Made by a program: the position numbers and the translations under genes. From the NCBI RefSeq assembly GCF_024741135.1, contig NZ_JANSUY010000003.1, positions 186,001-250,000 on the forward strand: 64,000 nucleotides of DNA. Reading direction: 5' to 3'. The DNA is from Aquiflexum gelatinilyticum. Lineage in GTDB: Bacteria; Bacteroidota; Bacteroidia; Cytophagales; Cyclobacteriaceae. Below are positions 46,670-55,955 of the stretch, in pieces (the first letter of the stretch is position 1; every line of letters begins with the position of its first letter). Below the pieces are notes generated by a model that worked only from the letters and a program-made list of their open reading frames with translations, did not search any database and had not been told where the DNA came from.

Positions 46670-48397
46670 TTATATTTCCTCATCCGGCCTGAAGCGGATT
46701 TTTTGAGGGTAAGAAAATGCGTGTATGCCCGATCCGGAAATGATTTTTTCTTGGATTTTTTTCCAGTTTTCGGGATTAAAAAGATCTGTATGGTAATCGA
46801 AAAAATAGTTTTTGACATCTTTTCTTCCGATCATAAAGCGCTTGAAGTCTTGGGGAAAAACATCGTTTGGCGCAATGTTATACCAAGGTGTAGATGCATA
46901 AATCTGCTCGAAAGTCTCAGGTTTTGGTTTTTCCCTGAAGTTCATGTCAGTCAAAAATTCGATTTCATCATAATCATAGAAAATCACTCTTTTTTGTCTC
47001 GTGACCCCAAAATTTTTGGTCATCATATCCCCGGGAAAAATATTTGCTTTGGCCATTTCGAGAATTGAATTGCCATATTCTTCCACAGCTTGTTTGGCAT
47101 CTTCGGTGGAACAGGTGTCAAGGTAGATGTTTAGGGGAGTCATCCTCCTTTCGATGTAAACATGCCTGAGGATGAGTTCATCAGAAGTGGTATATAGCAA
47201 AGAATTGACAGTACTGCGGAGTTCTTCCAACAACAAAGGATCAATTCTATTTAGAGGCAAATGAAATTCTTCAAATTCATGCGTATCCGCCATTCTTCCA
47301 ACCCGGTCATGAAGTCCGACCATCTTGTATTTTTCTCGGACTTCCTGTCGCGTCATGGTTTTGGGTGGGTCAAAATAATCCTTGATCATCTTGAAAACGA
47401 CATTGTAGGAGGGAAGGGTGAAAACAGTCATAACCATACCTTTGACTCCTTCTGAAAGGACAAAATTGTCTTGACTTTGACTCAGGTGATTCAAGAAATC
47501 CCGGTAAAATTCTGTTTTCCCGTGTTTGTTGAATCCTATGGCGTTGTAAAGTTCATGGATTTTTTTGTTTGGAATCACGGCATTCAGAAAGGAGATCATT
47601 TGAGACGGAATGTCTGTTTTTACCATAAAATAGGACCGGGAAAAACTGAAAAGTCCTGACATCAGGTTTGGGTCAAATATCATGGTATCGGCAAACACAC
47701 CTTTTGGTCCGTTGAGAAAAGGGATGATGAATGGCATCCATTTTCCCCCAAACCTGATTCTACCAATGACATATGCACCTTTGTTTCTATAAAAAACAGA
47801 TTTCAGAACTTGGGTTGTGCTGTCAGAAGTGGGAATATACCTGGTCAAAATCACATCTTTCACAGATTTGATCAAAAATTTAATATCTTCTTCCTTGTTC
47901 ATATAAGGAACACCAAAATCGAAATCTTCAAGGATCTTTTGGATGATCCTGTCCAATCCCCAATCCGAAGGATAGCTATGATAAAGGTTGTCATTTGGAT
48001 AAATGGCACAAGAATTATAACCTTCATGGACAAACATCAGGTCTTCATTTATGACAAGTCCTGAATAAGATTTTCGGATTACAGAATTAAAGTAAGTTTC
48101 TGCCAATTCTTTATCCTTTTTGTTCGAAATCAGCAAAGAATAATGAGCCTTTGCCGTTTTCCAAAAATCAAAACTGTTGGTATTTTCCAAGAGAATTTCA
48201 TTCAAATTCTGGCGGGTAGTATTTACCTGATCTTTGTAAAGTCGAAGCCTTTTTCGATGGTTTTGCTGAAGAGCTTTCCAATCCCTTATTTTGAAAAAGA
48301 TTGGCGTCAAATCCGTCAATTCATTGAAATCCCTTATGTAGGTTTCAAATCCTGCGAGGAGGAATTGTGCGGTCTTACCTATTAATTGTTCACTCAT
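46670..48397 (-). CDS. aceK: Isocitrate dehydrogenase kinase/phosphatase AceK
   Basis: Bifunctional enzyme that phosphorylates and dephosphorylates isocitrate dehydrogenase to divide carbon between the TCA cycle and the glyoxylate shunt. 575 residues matches E. coli AceK (578). Family blocks are strong: SEGVKGMVMTVFTLPSYN, VFKMIKD with the ATP-binding lysine, HDRVGRMADTHEFE, and FGVTRQKRVIFYDYDEIEFL with the DYDE metal site. In E. coli it is in the aceBAK operon; here no aceA, aceB or icd gene is adjacent. Confidence 0.96.
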   Translation of the reverse strand: MSEQLIGKTAQFLLAGFETYIRDFNELTDLTPIFFKIRDWKALQQNHRKRLRLYKDQVNTTRQNLNEILLENTNSFDFWKTAKAHYSLLISNKKDKELAETYFNSVIRKSYSGLVINEDLMFVHEGYNSCAIYPNDNLYHSYPSDWGLDRIIQKILEDFDFGVPYMNKEEDIKFLIKSVKDVILTRYIPTSDSTTQVLKSVFYRNKGAYVIGRIRFGGKWMPFIIPFLNGPKGVFADTMIFDPNLMSGLFSFSRSYFMVKTDIPSQMISFLNAVIPNKKIHELYNAIGFNKHGKTEFYRDFLNHLSQSQDNFVLSEGVKGMVMTVFTLPSYNVVFKMIKDYFDPPKTMTRQEVREKYKMVGLHDRVGRMADTHEFEEFHLPLNRIDPLLLEELRSTVNSLLYTTSDELILRHVYIERRMTPLNIYLDTCSTEDAKQAVEEYGNSILEMAKANIFPGDMMTKNFGVTRQKRVIFYDYDEIEFLTDMNFREKPKPETFEQIYASTPWYNIAPNDVFPQDFKRFMIGRKDVKNYFFDYHTDLFNPENWKKIQEKIISGSGIHAFSYPQKIRFRPDEEI

Positions 48398-48835
48398 AGA
48401 AATAGCTCAAATGACCTTTTTTGGTTTTGACTTTTTATAAATCGAGAATATAACAAGGTTTTTTTTATGTCCTTGTGAAAAAAATTGATTTTGGTTTTTT
48501 TTCACAAAATATAAAGCTGATTAAAAAGTATAAAAATTTCTGTTGGATGAGGTTATTTTTAAGTATTTCAACATGTTATAAGGTAAGAAATCTGATCCAA
48601 AAAGCTGTAAAAAATGTCTGTTTTAAGATTTTGAGAAGCACAAAATATAATTTTCGCAATCGATTGTTTGGACAATATAAAAACATTATTTACCTTTCAA
48701 GCACGTTATTCATTCAATGAATATCTACAATAGGTTTAATAGGTTTGAGAGATAAAAAAGGTTGGGACAATGTTCCGACCTTTTTTGATTTTTGAGGTTT
48801 TTATATTTCATTCGTATTCCTTATCCTATCAATAG
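48398..48835. other. Gene-free AT-rich stretch with hairpins and a lone terminator
   Basis: These 438 bases separate two divergent genes. They hold a 12-bp inverted repeat at 48473-48507 (TTGTGAAAAAAA and complement) and a terminator-like hairpin at 48754-48786. An 81-codon open frame begins with GTG at 48475, but its composition looks like random AT-rich sequence. A small RNA or a very short gene between the two hairpins is possible. Confidence 0.6.
48754..48786. terminator. Orphan bidirectional terminator hairpin
   Basis: AAAAAAGGTTGGGA at 48754-48767 pairs with TTCCGACCTTTTTT at 48773-48786 apart from two positions, with T runs in both directions (TTTTTTGATTTTT on the plus strand). It is placed between two divergent promoters, not after any recognised gene. 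Confidence 0.7.
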
Positions 48836-49519
48836 ATGCGACGGTTTTCCAAATCCCTTCTCAATAGATTTTCTCTTGGCTTCTTGGTTTTCTTTGCTTC
48901 TTGCTCATTTCAAAAAGAAAAGACAGAAAAAACGGAGGAAGTGTCGTCTGTTTCTGAGGAAGAGGAGATCAACCAACTTTTGGCATCAGGACTTCAACAG
49001 CTGGATAATTGGACAGGTTATTGGAAATCCCAAGTACCGACTTTTGATGTTTCCGGATTTCAAATAGGAAGGGAAATTACCTATGAACCTTTGGAATGGC
49101 CCGAGGATAATTTTATAAAACAGGACCATCCGCTCTATAGATACCTTGTCCCTAATCCTGAAGGTCATGGTGTGGTTGATATTTATAGTTATAAAGTGGT
49201 CCGTCCGGAAGAAGCCCAGGTTTCATTCAATCCTGATTCTGAAGTCATTTATTTCAAATCAAATGGGATGAGAGAAAGATTGATGTTTATGGGGCCTTCA
49301 GGTGGCTTTGAAGATGCCATTTGGGTCAGTCCGGACCATTTGATGGTCGCAGGATTTTTTGAAGAGGAGGGAGGAATTACTCCCAAGATTTGGATTATTA
49401 TGCCCAATGATCACAAATACCTGACATTTAAACATCCGCTTTATACCTCCAATTATCCAAAGAACGGATACCTTACCAAAAAGCTCCAAAACATCGATTT
49501 TTCAAATGGAGCTAATTAA
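48836..49519 (+). CDS. Hypothetical lipoprotein
   Basis: 227 residues. Basic start (MRRFSKSLLNR), hydrophobic core and lipobox FFASC with Cys23; then a Lys/Glu/Ser linker (KEKTEKTEEVSS) and a soluble domain with EINQLLASGLQQLDNWTGYW and a beta-rich end (DAIWVSPDHLMVAGFFEEE, WIIMPNDHKYLTFKH). No family recognised. Its last 14 bases overlap the Nudix gene, so it is the first gene of a small plus-strand operon. Confidence 0.85.
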   Translation: MRRFSKSLLNRFSLGFLVFFASCSFQKEKTEKTEEVSSVSEEEEINQLLASGLQQLDNWTGYWKSQVPTFDVSGFQIGREITYEPLEWPEDNFIKQDHPLYRYLVPNPEGHGVVDIYSYKVVRPEEAQVSFNPDSEVIYFKSNGMRERLMFMGPSGGFEDAIWVSPDHLMVAGFFEEEGGITPKIWIIMPNDHKYLTFKHPLYTSNYPKNGYLTKKLQNIDFSNGAN

Positions 49520-50138
49520 AGTTGTTAGAAAATTAGAAAAGCTGTTGAAAGACCCATTGCCGGGTAGGGTAGGGCAGCTCCGGATGTTACCGGGAGGGGT
49601 CAATGAAGAGAGATTTTCAATCAGGGATGACCACCGAAAGGGAGCAGTTCTGATGCTTTTTTTTCCTGATTCCGACAGCAGTTTTGTTCCTTTTATCAAA
49701 AGGCCGGAATATCCGGGAGTACACAGCGGACAAATAGCATTTCCTGGAGGAAAATGGGAACCTGAGGATGGAGATTTGAGCGTCACTGCATTGAGAGAAG
49801 CCGAAGAGGAAATAGGAGTTTATGCTGAAAAAGTGACTTTGCTGGGAAAACTTAGCGATGTATATATTCCGCCAAGCAATTTCTTGGTTACACCATTTAT
49901 TGGTTTTATCTCCGAAAAGCCGGATTTTATTCCTGATCCCATAGAAGTGGAAAGAATTATTAGCTGTCCTTTTCCTGTACTTGTAGACAAAGAAATCAGA
50001 AAACTTACCCAAGTAGTGGGCAGTTCAGGGTCAAGATTTGAAACCCCCTATTTTGATATTGACAATGAGGTAGTATGGGGTGCAACAGCCATGATGTTGG
50101 GTGAATTCACATATTTATGGGAAAATTCCAGGTTTTGA
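49506..50138 (+). CDS. Nudix hydrolase, CoA pyrophosphatase (NudL/PCD1) type
   Basis: 210 residues. The Nudix box GGKWEPEDGDLSVTALREAEEEIG has the REAEEE metal-binding core, and just before it GVHSGQIAFPGG is the UPF0035 motif that marks CoA diphosphatases. It probably cleaves CoA or oxidised CoA to phosphopantetheine and 3',5'-ADP. It overlaps the preceding lipoprotein gene by 14 bases, and DUF819 follows after 47 bases. Confidence 0.92.
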   Translation: MELIKVVRKLEKLLKDPLPGRVGQLRMLPGGVNEERFSIRDDHRKGAVLMLFFPDSDSSFVPFIKRPEYPGVHSGQIAFPGGKWEPEDGDLSVTALREAEEEIGVYAEKVTLLGKLSDVYIPPSNFLVTPFIGFISEKPDFIPDPIEVERIISCPFPVLVDKEIRKLTQVVGSSGSRFETPYFDIDNEVVWGATAMMLGEFTYLWENSRF

Positions 50139-50185
50139 AGTTTCTCCTATTTGTGGTATTGTTGTATGTCTAACATTTTACAAGC

Positions 50186-51436
50186 ATGCAAGAAAGCAGT
50201 CCATTGATCAGTAATGATGCCGTTGTATTTGGATTATTGATGACCATACTGGCTTTGGTATTTTCGACTTCCTCCAGTAAATCACCATTTTGGGTTAAAT
50301 TTTATAGAATTGTTCCCTCTGTCCTTTTGTGTTATTTCATCCCTGCACTTTTCAATTCATTCGGGATTATTTCAGGTGAATCATCAGGTTTGTATAAAGT
50401 AGCATCAAGGTATTTACTTCCGGCATCATTGGTTTTGTTGACCCTGAGTATTGATTTCAAAGGAATCTTAAAACTTGGGCCCAAGGCCTTGGTGATGTTT
50501 GTAGCTGGGACAATAGGAATTGTTTTGGGTGGACCTTTTGCATTGTTGGTAGTGTCTGGTATTTATCCTGAGATATTTAATGGCGTAGGGCCTGATGAAG
50601 TATGGAGAGGTTTGTCAACGATCGCCGGAAGCTGGATAGGCGGAGGTGCCAATCAGACTGCAATGTTGGAGGTTTTTGGAGCAAGTCCCTCTCTATTCAG
50701 TCAAATGATTGCGGTGGATGTATTGGTAGCCAATCTTTGGATGGCAGTATTGCTTTTTTGGGCTGCAAAGCCTGGGAAAATTGACATCATATTCAAAGCT
50801 GACAGTTCGGCAATTATTGAGTTACAGCATAAGGTAGAAAAATATAGAGCCGGGATATTGAAAATACCAACGCTTTCTGATACCATGCTCATTTTGGGTA
50901 TTGGATTTTCTATAACGGGTTTTTCTCATTGGATTGCAGATATTGTTGCACCTTTTATTGGAGAAAATTACCCTCAATTAAGTCAATATTCCTTAGATTC
51001 TACATTTTTTTGGATAGTGGTCATTGCCACTACCGGAGGTCTGATGATGTCTTTTACCAAAGCAAGAGAACTTGAGGGGGCGGGAGCATCCCGATTGGGT
51101 TCTGTGCTTCTCTATGTTTTGGTGGCGACCATCGGCATGCAAATGGACCTGATGGCTATTTTTGACAATCCCATATTGTTTTTGATCGGGATTATCTGGA
51201 TACTTTTTCATATCACGATCATGCTTGTGGTTGCTTTCCTGATCAAAGCGCCTTTCTTTTATGTAGCTGTCGGTTCACAGGCTAATATCGGTGGTGCTGC
51301 CTCTGCACCAATCGTCGCTTCGGCATTCAATCCATCTTTGGCTCCGGTGGGCGTTTTGATGGCTGTTTTGGGCTATGCTTTGGGAACATACGGTGCTTAC
51401 CTCAGCGGTTTGTTGATGCAGTGGGTCCATGGCTAA
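50186..51436 (+). CDS. DUF819-family integral membrane protein
   Basis: 416 residues with about 11-12 membrane helices. The repeated glycine-rich segments STIAGSWIGGGANQTAM near 150 and SQANIGGAASAPIVASAF near 370 are those of the DUF819 family, which resembles transporters with inverted-repeat folds. The substrate is not known. It lies in a plus-strand run with a CoA-type Nudix gene. Confidence 0.9.
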   Translation: MQESSPLISNDAVVFGLLMTILALVFSTSSSKSPFWVKFYRIVPSVLLCYFIPALFNSFGIISGESSGLYKVASRYLLPASLVLLTLSIDFKGILKLGPKALVMFVAGTIGIVLGGPFALLVVSGIYPEIFNGVGPDEVWRGLSTIAGSWIGGGANQTAMLEVFGASPSLFSQMIAVDVLVANLWMAVLLFWAAKPGKIDIIFKADSSAIIELQHKVEKYRAGILKIPTLSDTMLILGIGFSITGFSHWIADIVAPFIGENYPQLSQYSLDSTFFWIVVIATTGGLMMSFTKARELEGAGASRLGSVLLYVLVATIGMQMDLMAIFDNPILFLIGIIWILFHITIMLVVAFLIKAPFFYVAVGSQANIGGAASAPIVASAFNPSLAPVGVLMAVLGYALGTYGAYLSGLLMQWVHG

Positions 51437-51503
51437 TTTTGTAAAAATAAAACTGTCTAGCCCAAATACGCGTAACTTTATAATCCTGTTTAAACCCGAA
51501 TAG

Positions 51504-51740
51504 ATGGCTATCTACCGTAAATTTATTTTTGTATGTAATGGGTCGGACTGTAAAAAGGAAGGCTGTAAAAAACTCCAACATGAAATTAAGGACCTTGTAA
51601 AGTCTGAAGACCATAAAGGAAAGTACAAAATTATCAAAACAAAGTGCATGGATTTTTGTAAATCTGCTCCTGTAGTGGTCGTCAATAATGAAGTGGTCAA
51701 AAAGTCAGATTTGGGTGCAATAAAAAAGAAATTATCTTAA
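51504..51740 (+). CDS. Small thioredoxin-like [2Fe-2S] ferredoxin
   Basis: 78 residues of the thioredoxin-fold 2Fe-2S family. The start FIFVCNGSDCKKEGCKKL supplies cysteines 11, 16 and 21, and the second block KTKCMDFCKSAPVVVV supplies the last two, in the order and spacing of these ferredoxins (Cys11, Cys16, then CMDFC). It is probably an electron carrier or regulator; the partner is unknown. It is the last gene before a bidirectional terminator. Confidence 0.92.
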   Translation: MAIYRKFIFVCNGSDCKKEGCKKLQHEIKDLVKSEDHKGKYKIIKTKCMDFCKSAPVVVVNNEVVKKSDLGAIKKKLS

Positions 51741-51770
51741 AAATATTTTTAGACGAAAGTTGGCAATTAA

Positions 51771-51800
51771 AAAAAGCCGGGATTCAAATCCCGGCTTTTT
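51771..51800. terminator. Bidirectional terminator between the ferredoxin gene and lepB
   Basis: AAAAAGCCGGGAT at 51771-51783 and its complement at 51788-51800 form a perfect 13-bp stem with the loop TCAA, flanked by A and T runs on both sides. It lies 30 bases past the ferredoxin stop and 4 bases past the lepB stop. Confidence 0.92.
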
Positions 51801-51804
51801 TGTT

Positions 51805-52881
51805 TTAGTCGATTCCGTTTAGGAATCTACTCCAACGTATCTTGTTAAACATCGACTTGTGCTTGTCAAGGGATAGCCATAAAAACCAAGCCTTGCCTAC
51901 AATGTGGTCTTCAGGGACAAATCCCCAATACCTTGAATCAAGTGAATCATGTCTGTTGTCCCCCATCATGAAGTAATAATTCTGTTTGAAAGTGTAGGAA
52001 GTGACCTTTTGGCCATCGATATACAATTCATTGTCCTGAATTTTTACATCTCCGTGCCCTTCAAATTTCTCGATGGTATAAGAATATTTTGCAATGTTTT
52101 CTTTTGTCATCTCAATGGTCCAACCTTCTCCGGGTATTTCCAATGGACCCCAATTGTCTTTATTCCAACCGAAATAAACACCATCAGGGAAAATTCTCGG
52201 GTCTCCATATTCTTCTCTGTCCTGTCTCATAGTGATCGAACCGACAGCAGGCGAACTTTTAAGTCTTTCAATGGATTCTGCAGTAGCCATGACCATATAT
52301 CCCGAACCATTTGAGAATGGCATGTAACTGTCCTGATTGATGCCATACTCATCAAAAAACTCAGGAGTAAGGTTTCTATCCGACATCACATCGTAAGAAA
52401 ACTGCATTTTCTCAGGATTGGAGCTAGGCTCACCATTTACATAAATCTGTGTTTTTCTGATTTCAAGGATATCTCCGGGGACAGCCACCGCCCTTTTGAT
52501 ATAATTTGTTTTGAGATCGACAGGATATTCAAATTCAGAAGGATAATTGAATACTACCACGTCATTTCTTTTGACATCAGAAAAACCGGGAAGCCTGTAA
52601 TAGGGTAATTTGATCCAATCCACATAAGATTTGGCTTCAGTTCCCCAGATTTTTTGGTGTGTCAAAGGAACCTGCAAAGGAGTTCTTGGAATCCTTGTTC
52701 CATAGTGCATTTTGCTCACAAAAAGAAAATCGCCAACCAGCAGGGATTTCTCCATAGATGCTGTGGGAATAGTAAATGGCTCAAGGAGGAGCCAACGGAT
52801 TAAGCTTGCAGCAATTACTGCAAAGACCAGTGCATCTGCCCATTCACGAGTTGCAGATTTTTTCTTTTTTACTTCAGTCAT
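51805..52881 (-). CDS. lepB: Signal peptidase I
   Basis: Membrane-anchored protease that removes signal peptides from exported proteins. The catalytic pair is Ser42 in IPTASMEKSL and Lys129 in IKRAVAVPGD; GDNRHDSLDSRYWG is box E. One N-terminal membrane helix at about 16-33. At 358 residues it is longer than many, with a large insert between boxes D and E (about 150-290), usual for Bacteroidota. Last gene of the minus-strand operon starting at the metal-dependent hydrolase. Confidence 0.97.
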   Translation of the reverse strand: MTEVKKKKSATREWADALVFAVIAASLIRWLLLEPFTIPTASMEKSLLVGDFLFVSKMHYGTRIPRTPLQVPLTHQKIWGTEAKSYVDWIKLPYYRLPGFSDVKRNDVVVFNYPSEFEYPVDLKTNYIKRAVAVPGDILEIRKTQIYVNGEPSSNPEKMQFSYDVMSDRNLTPEFFDEYGINQDSYMPFSNGSGYMVMATAESIERLKSSPAVGSITMRQDREEYGDPRIFPDGVYFGWNKDNWGPLEIPGEGWTIEMTKENIAKYSYTIEKFEGHGDVKIQDNELYIDGQKVTSYTFKQNYYFMMGDNRHDSLDSRYWGFVPEDHIVGKAWFLWLSLDKHKSMFNKIRWSRFLNGID

Positions 52882-52895
52882 TATAGTTTAAAATT

Positions 52896-53618
52896 TCAGA
52901 AAGATAGGAATTCGTCCATTGATAATACGCCTTTTTTATTTTTTATCCATTCCGCCACTAAAACCGCACCAAGTGCAAATCCTTTGCGACTATGGGCAGT
53001 GTGGGTGATTTCAATATCATCAATATCAGACTGATACCTTACGATATGGGTTCCCGGAGCAGGATCGATCCGCTTTGAGGTTATTGATAAAGTTTGTTCA
53101 TTTTCGTTCAATTCTCCCGAAAGCGTCCAGTTTTCAATGCGAGGAACTTCTTTGATAATCCCCTCTGCTAGTGTGATTGCAGTACCGCTTGGTGCATCTT
53201 TTTTTTCAGTATGGTGGATTTCTTCCATACTCACTTTATACTCCGGTTGGTCTTTCATCAATGAAGCTAAAAACCGGTTTAACTTAAAGAAAACATTGAC
53301 TCCGATACTGTAATTGGAGGCGTAGAAGAAAGCTGAATTATACTGCAAAGTCAACTGTTCGACCATCGGTTTTTTATCAAGCCATCCTGTTGTGCCTGAG
53401 ACGACAGGAATACCACGCTCAATCGCCCAACTTATATTTTCAAGGGCTGATTCCGGTGAGCTGAATTCTATGGCAACATCTACTGTGGAAATTTCTACCA
53501 AATCCAAGTCCTGTCTGTTTTCAATATTGATTTTTCCAATGATATGGTGACCACGGGATTCGGCGATTTCTCCGATGATTTTTCCCATTTTGCCATAACC
53601 TAATAAAATAATGTTCAT
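52896..53618 (-). CDS. dapB: 4-hydroxy-tetrahydrodipicolinate reductase
   Basis: NAD(P)H-dependent step in lysine and diaminopimelate synthesis. 240 residues. The Rossmann motif GYGKMGKIIG is at the start and the catalytic block EIHHTEKKDAPSGTA is near 140. It lies in a tightly packed operon (14 bases to lepB, 1 base from the DUF5683 gene). Confidence 0.97.
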   Translation of the reverse strand: MNIILLGYGKMGKIIGEIAESRGHHIIGKINIENRQDLDLVEISTVDVAIEFSSPESALENISWAIERGIPVVSGTTGWLDKKPMVEQLTLQYNSAFFYASNYSIGVNVFFKLNRFLASLMKDQPEYKVSMEEIHHTEKKDAPSGTAITLAEGIIKEVPRIENWTLSGELNENEQTLSITSKRIDPAPGTHIVRYQSDIDDIEITHTAHSRKGFALGAVLVAEWIKNKKGVLSMDEFLSF

Positions 53619-53619
53619 T

Positions 53620-54234
53620 TCAATAGAAATTAATTTTTAATGATAGTCCCATGACATTGCCACCTCCTGCACTCATTGATTCATAGCTCGGTTCAAAACG
53701 GAAAGTCAGGTCATCACTCACATCAAATGCGGATAAATGTGCATCTACATTGGCGTCAATGATATTGAGTGCATAAATACCAATAAACAGGAAGTAATTC
53801 AAATCCCGGTTCCGCTTCCAGTAATTGACATTCCGTACTAATCCGTCACGGTTAAGACTTGGGAAAGGCTGTTCAGGGTCCTTTGGATCTTCATCAAAGA
53901 TGGCAAGCGCTTCTTTGAAGAGTTCATAACGCCTATTGTTGAAATCTATAAAATAGATATTGGCGGCAAAACCCGCATAGATGATCGGCACTTTCCATGG
54001 CTTTCCATTATAAACCTGTCCGGCTCCCGGAAGCATCGCAGAAAGGAGGGTGGCAGTTTTTGGGTTTTTTATGGCAGAATTGGAATAATCAACCTTTACG
54101 GTATCCGGAGCAACAATCTGGATTTGGGAGGCAACTTCGCTTATCGGTAATAAAACAAAAACAGCAATGATAATTAGGCTTATCATTGCTTTAGATGTTG
54201 TTTTCAAACGCCAGTTTGTGGTAAACTTTTCCAA
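53620..54234 (-). CDS. DUF5683-family exported protein
   Basis: 204 residues with an N-terminal hydrophobic signal (ISLIIIAVFVLLPISEVASQ). The segment SAMLPGAGQVYNGKPWKVPIIY is the DUF5683 signature; a short hydrophobic stretch (NYFLFIGIYALNIID) and a beta-strand end suggest an outer-membrane or periplasmic protein. Function unknown, but the gene sits between dapB and parB with gaps of 1 and 3 bases, a placement common in the phylum. Confidence 0.9.
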   Translation of the reverse strand: MEKFTTNWRLKTTSKAMISLIIIAVFVLLPISEVASQIQIVAPDTVKVDYSNSAIKNPKTATLLSAMLPGAGQVYNGKPWKVPIIYAGFAANIYFIDFNNRRYELFKEALAIFDEDPKDPEQPFPSLNRDGLVRNVNYWKRNRDLNYFLFIGIYALNIIDANVDAHLSAFDVSDDLTFRFEPSYESMSAGGGNVMGLSLKINFY

Positions 54235-54237
54235 GAT

Positions 54238-55155
54238 TCAGATAATCTCCAAAATTTCCAGAATTCTGTTGAGGTCTTCGGTTGAATGAAAGGGTATTTT
54301 TATTTCTCCTTTGTTTTTTGCATCCGACTTTAGGTTCACTTTTGTTCCAAAATGACTCGCAAGTCTTTGCTGGATTTTAGTGATTTCATATTTCCTTACA
54401 GGATCTAATGGAGACTCTTTCTTGTTTTCCTTTTCCTCGCGATCCCCATTGATTGATTTTACGAGGGCTTCGACCTGACGCACACTCAATTCTTCTTGAA
54501 TTGCTTTTTTGAATATGGCAAGCTGTCTGTCGATACTTTCCACATTGATCAGAGCCCTTGCATGTCCCATGGAGATTTTATTGTCTCTCAATCCAGCCTG
54601 AATATCAGGTGGCAATTTGAGTAATCTCAGGTAGTTGTTGACCGTAGTCCTATTTTTACCCACACGCTCGCCGAGTTCTTCCTGTTTCAGATTGCATTCT
54701 GCCAAAAGTCTTTGGTAAGAATGTGCGATTTCCAAGGAATTGAGGTTTTCTCTTTGGATATTTTCTATTAATGCCATTTCCAGCATTTGCTGGTCATTGG
54801 CAGTCCGGATATAAGCGGGGATTTTTTTCAGACCGGCTATTTTTGAAGCCTGAAATCTCCTTTCTCCGGATATCAGCTGGTATTCATTTTCATCCAGTTT
54901 TCTGACAGTGATCGGCTGGATAATTCCTTGAGTCAAGATGGAATCAGCTAATTCCTGTAATGCATCCTTGTCAAAGTGCGTTCTGGGCTGGTATGGATTT
55001 ACCTGAATTTCATCAAGAGAAATCTCAAAAATCCCGGCCGTCGGATAAGAAGGCATGAGGGACTCACTTTTGTTTTTTTGCGGAGAATCCTGCAACAAAG
55101 CTCCCAATCCTTTTCCCAGTGCGCTTTTCTTTGGTGTAGGTTTTTTATCAGTCAT
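54238..55155 (-). CDS. parB: Chromosome-partitioning protein ParB
   Basis: CTP-dependent clamp that loads at parS sites and forms the partition complex near the origin. 305 residues. The opening SALGKGLGALL is the ParA-contact motif, NPYQPR and GERRFQA are the CTP-pocket boxes, and a helix-turn-helix follows (GERVGKNRTTVNNYLRLL). It follows parA by 13 bases. I found no full parS palindrome in the window. Confidence 0.97.
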   Translation of the reverse strand: MTDKKPTPKKSALGKGLGALLQDSPQKNKSESLMPSYPTAGIFEISLDEIQVNPYQPRTHFDKDALQELADSILTQGIIQPITVRKLDENEYQLISGERRFQASKIAGLKKIPAYIRTANDQQMLEMALIENIQRENLNSLEIAHSYQRLLAECNLKQEELGERVGKNRTTVNNYLRLLKLPPDIQAGLRDNKISMGHARALINVESIDRQLAIFKKAIQEELSVRQVEALVKSINGDREEKENKKESPLDPVRKYEITKIQQRLASHFGTKVNLKSDAKNKGEIKIPFHSTEDLNRILEILEII

Positions 55156-55168
55156 AATATTCTTTCAA

Positions 55169-55948
55169 TCAGTTAACTTTCTCCTTGCCGTTTTTAACAG
55201 CGATTTCATGGGCAAGGTTGAGGTAAGCAACAGCTCCTTTTCCTTCTGCATCAAAGGCGATTACAGGAAGCCCAAAGCTTGGGGATTCACTCAGGCGGAC
55301 GTTTCTAGGGATAATTGTCTCAAAAACCATGTTTTTGAAATGCATTCTAACTTCCTCTACTACCTGATTTGAAAGTCTTAACCTCACATCATACATGGTG
55401 AGAAGAATTCCTTCTATTTCCAGTTCAGGATTGAGTCTGGTCTGAATGATTTTGATGGTATGCAGCAATTTGCCCAGACCTTCCAAGGCAAAGTATTCGC
55501 ATTGCACAGGGATAATCACTGAGTTGGCTGCTGTAAGCGCATTGATCGTGATCAATCCCAATGAAGGTGAGCAATCTATGATTACAAAATCATATTTGTC
55601 TTTGACTAGGTGGATGACAGATTTCATCTTCTCCTCCCTATTTTCGAGATTGATCATCTCTACTTCAGCACCGACCAAATCGATGTGTGAAGGGACCAAT
55701 TCCAGATTTTCTATTTCAGTTTTGAGGATGATGGTGTGGATGTCTATCCCGTCCACCATGCACTCATATATACTTGTGTCTATTTCTTTTGGATCGTGAC
55801 CAAGACCCGAAGTAGTATTTGCCTGCGGATCCGCATCAATGACCAAAGTCTTGAATTCCAAAACTGCGAGACTTGCCGCCAGATTCATGGCAGTAGTGGT
55901 TTTTCCTACGCCCCCTTTTTGGTTAGCAATTGCGATAACTTTTCCCAT
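55169..55948 (-). CDS. parA: Chromosome-partitioning ATPase ParA (Soj)
   Basis: Walker-type ATPase that moves the ParB-parS complex. I start at the ATG at 55948 ([13 protein letters not shown]), giving 259 residues; the in-frame ATG at 55978 adds 10 residues absent from typical ParA. The deviant Walker A KGGVGKTT is at 11-18, DADPQANTT follows near 41, and [10 protein letters not shown] is Walker B. It is followed by parB. Confidence 0.97.
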   Translation of the reverse strand: MGKVIAIANQKGGVGKTTTAMNLAASLAVLEFKTLVIDADPQANTTSGLGHDPKEIDTSIYECMVDGIDIHTIILKTEIENLELVPSHIDLVGAEVEMINLENREEKMKSVIHLVKDKYDFVIIDCSPSLGLITINALTAANSVIIPVQCEYFALEGLGKLLHTIKIIQTRLNPELEIEGILLTMYDVRLRLSNQVVEEVRMHFKNMVFETIIPRNVRLSESPSFGLPVIAFDAEGKGAVAYLNLAHEIAVKNGKEKVN

Positions 55949-55955
55949 AAATATT

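Noticed and set aside
48475-48720. 81-codon plus-strand open frame starting with GTG before the orphan terminator
   Set aside because: Composition follows the AT-rich background (many Lys, Phe, Ile, Ser), no recognisable domain, and the start lies inside an inverted repeat. Not called as a gene, though the terminator after it leaves a small chance.
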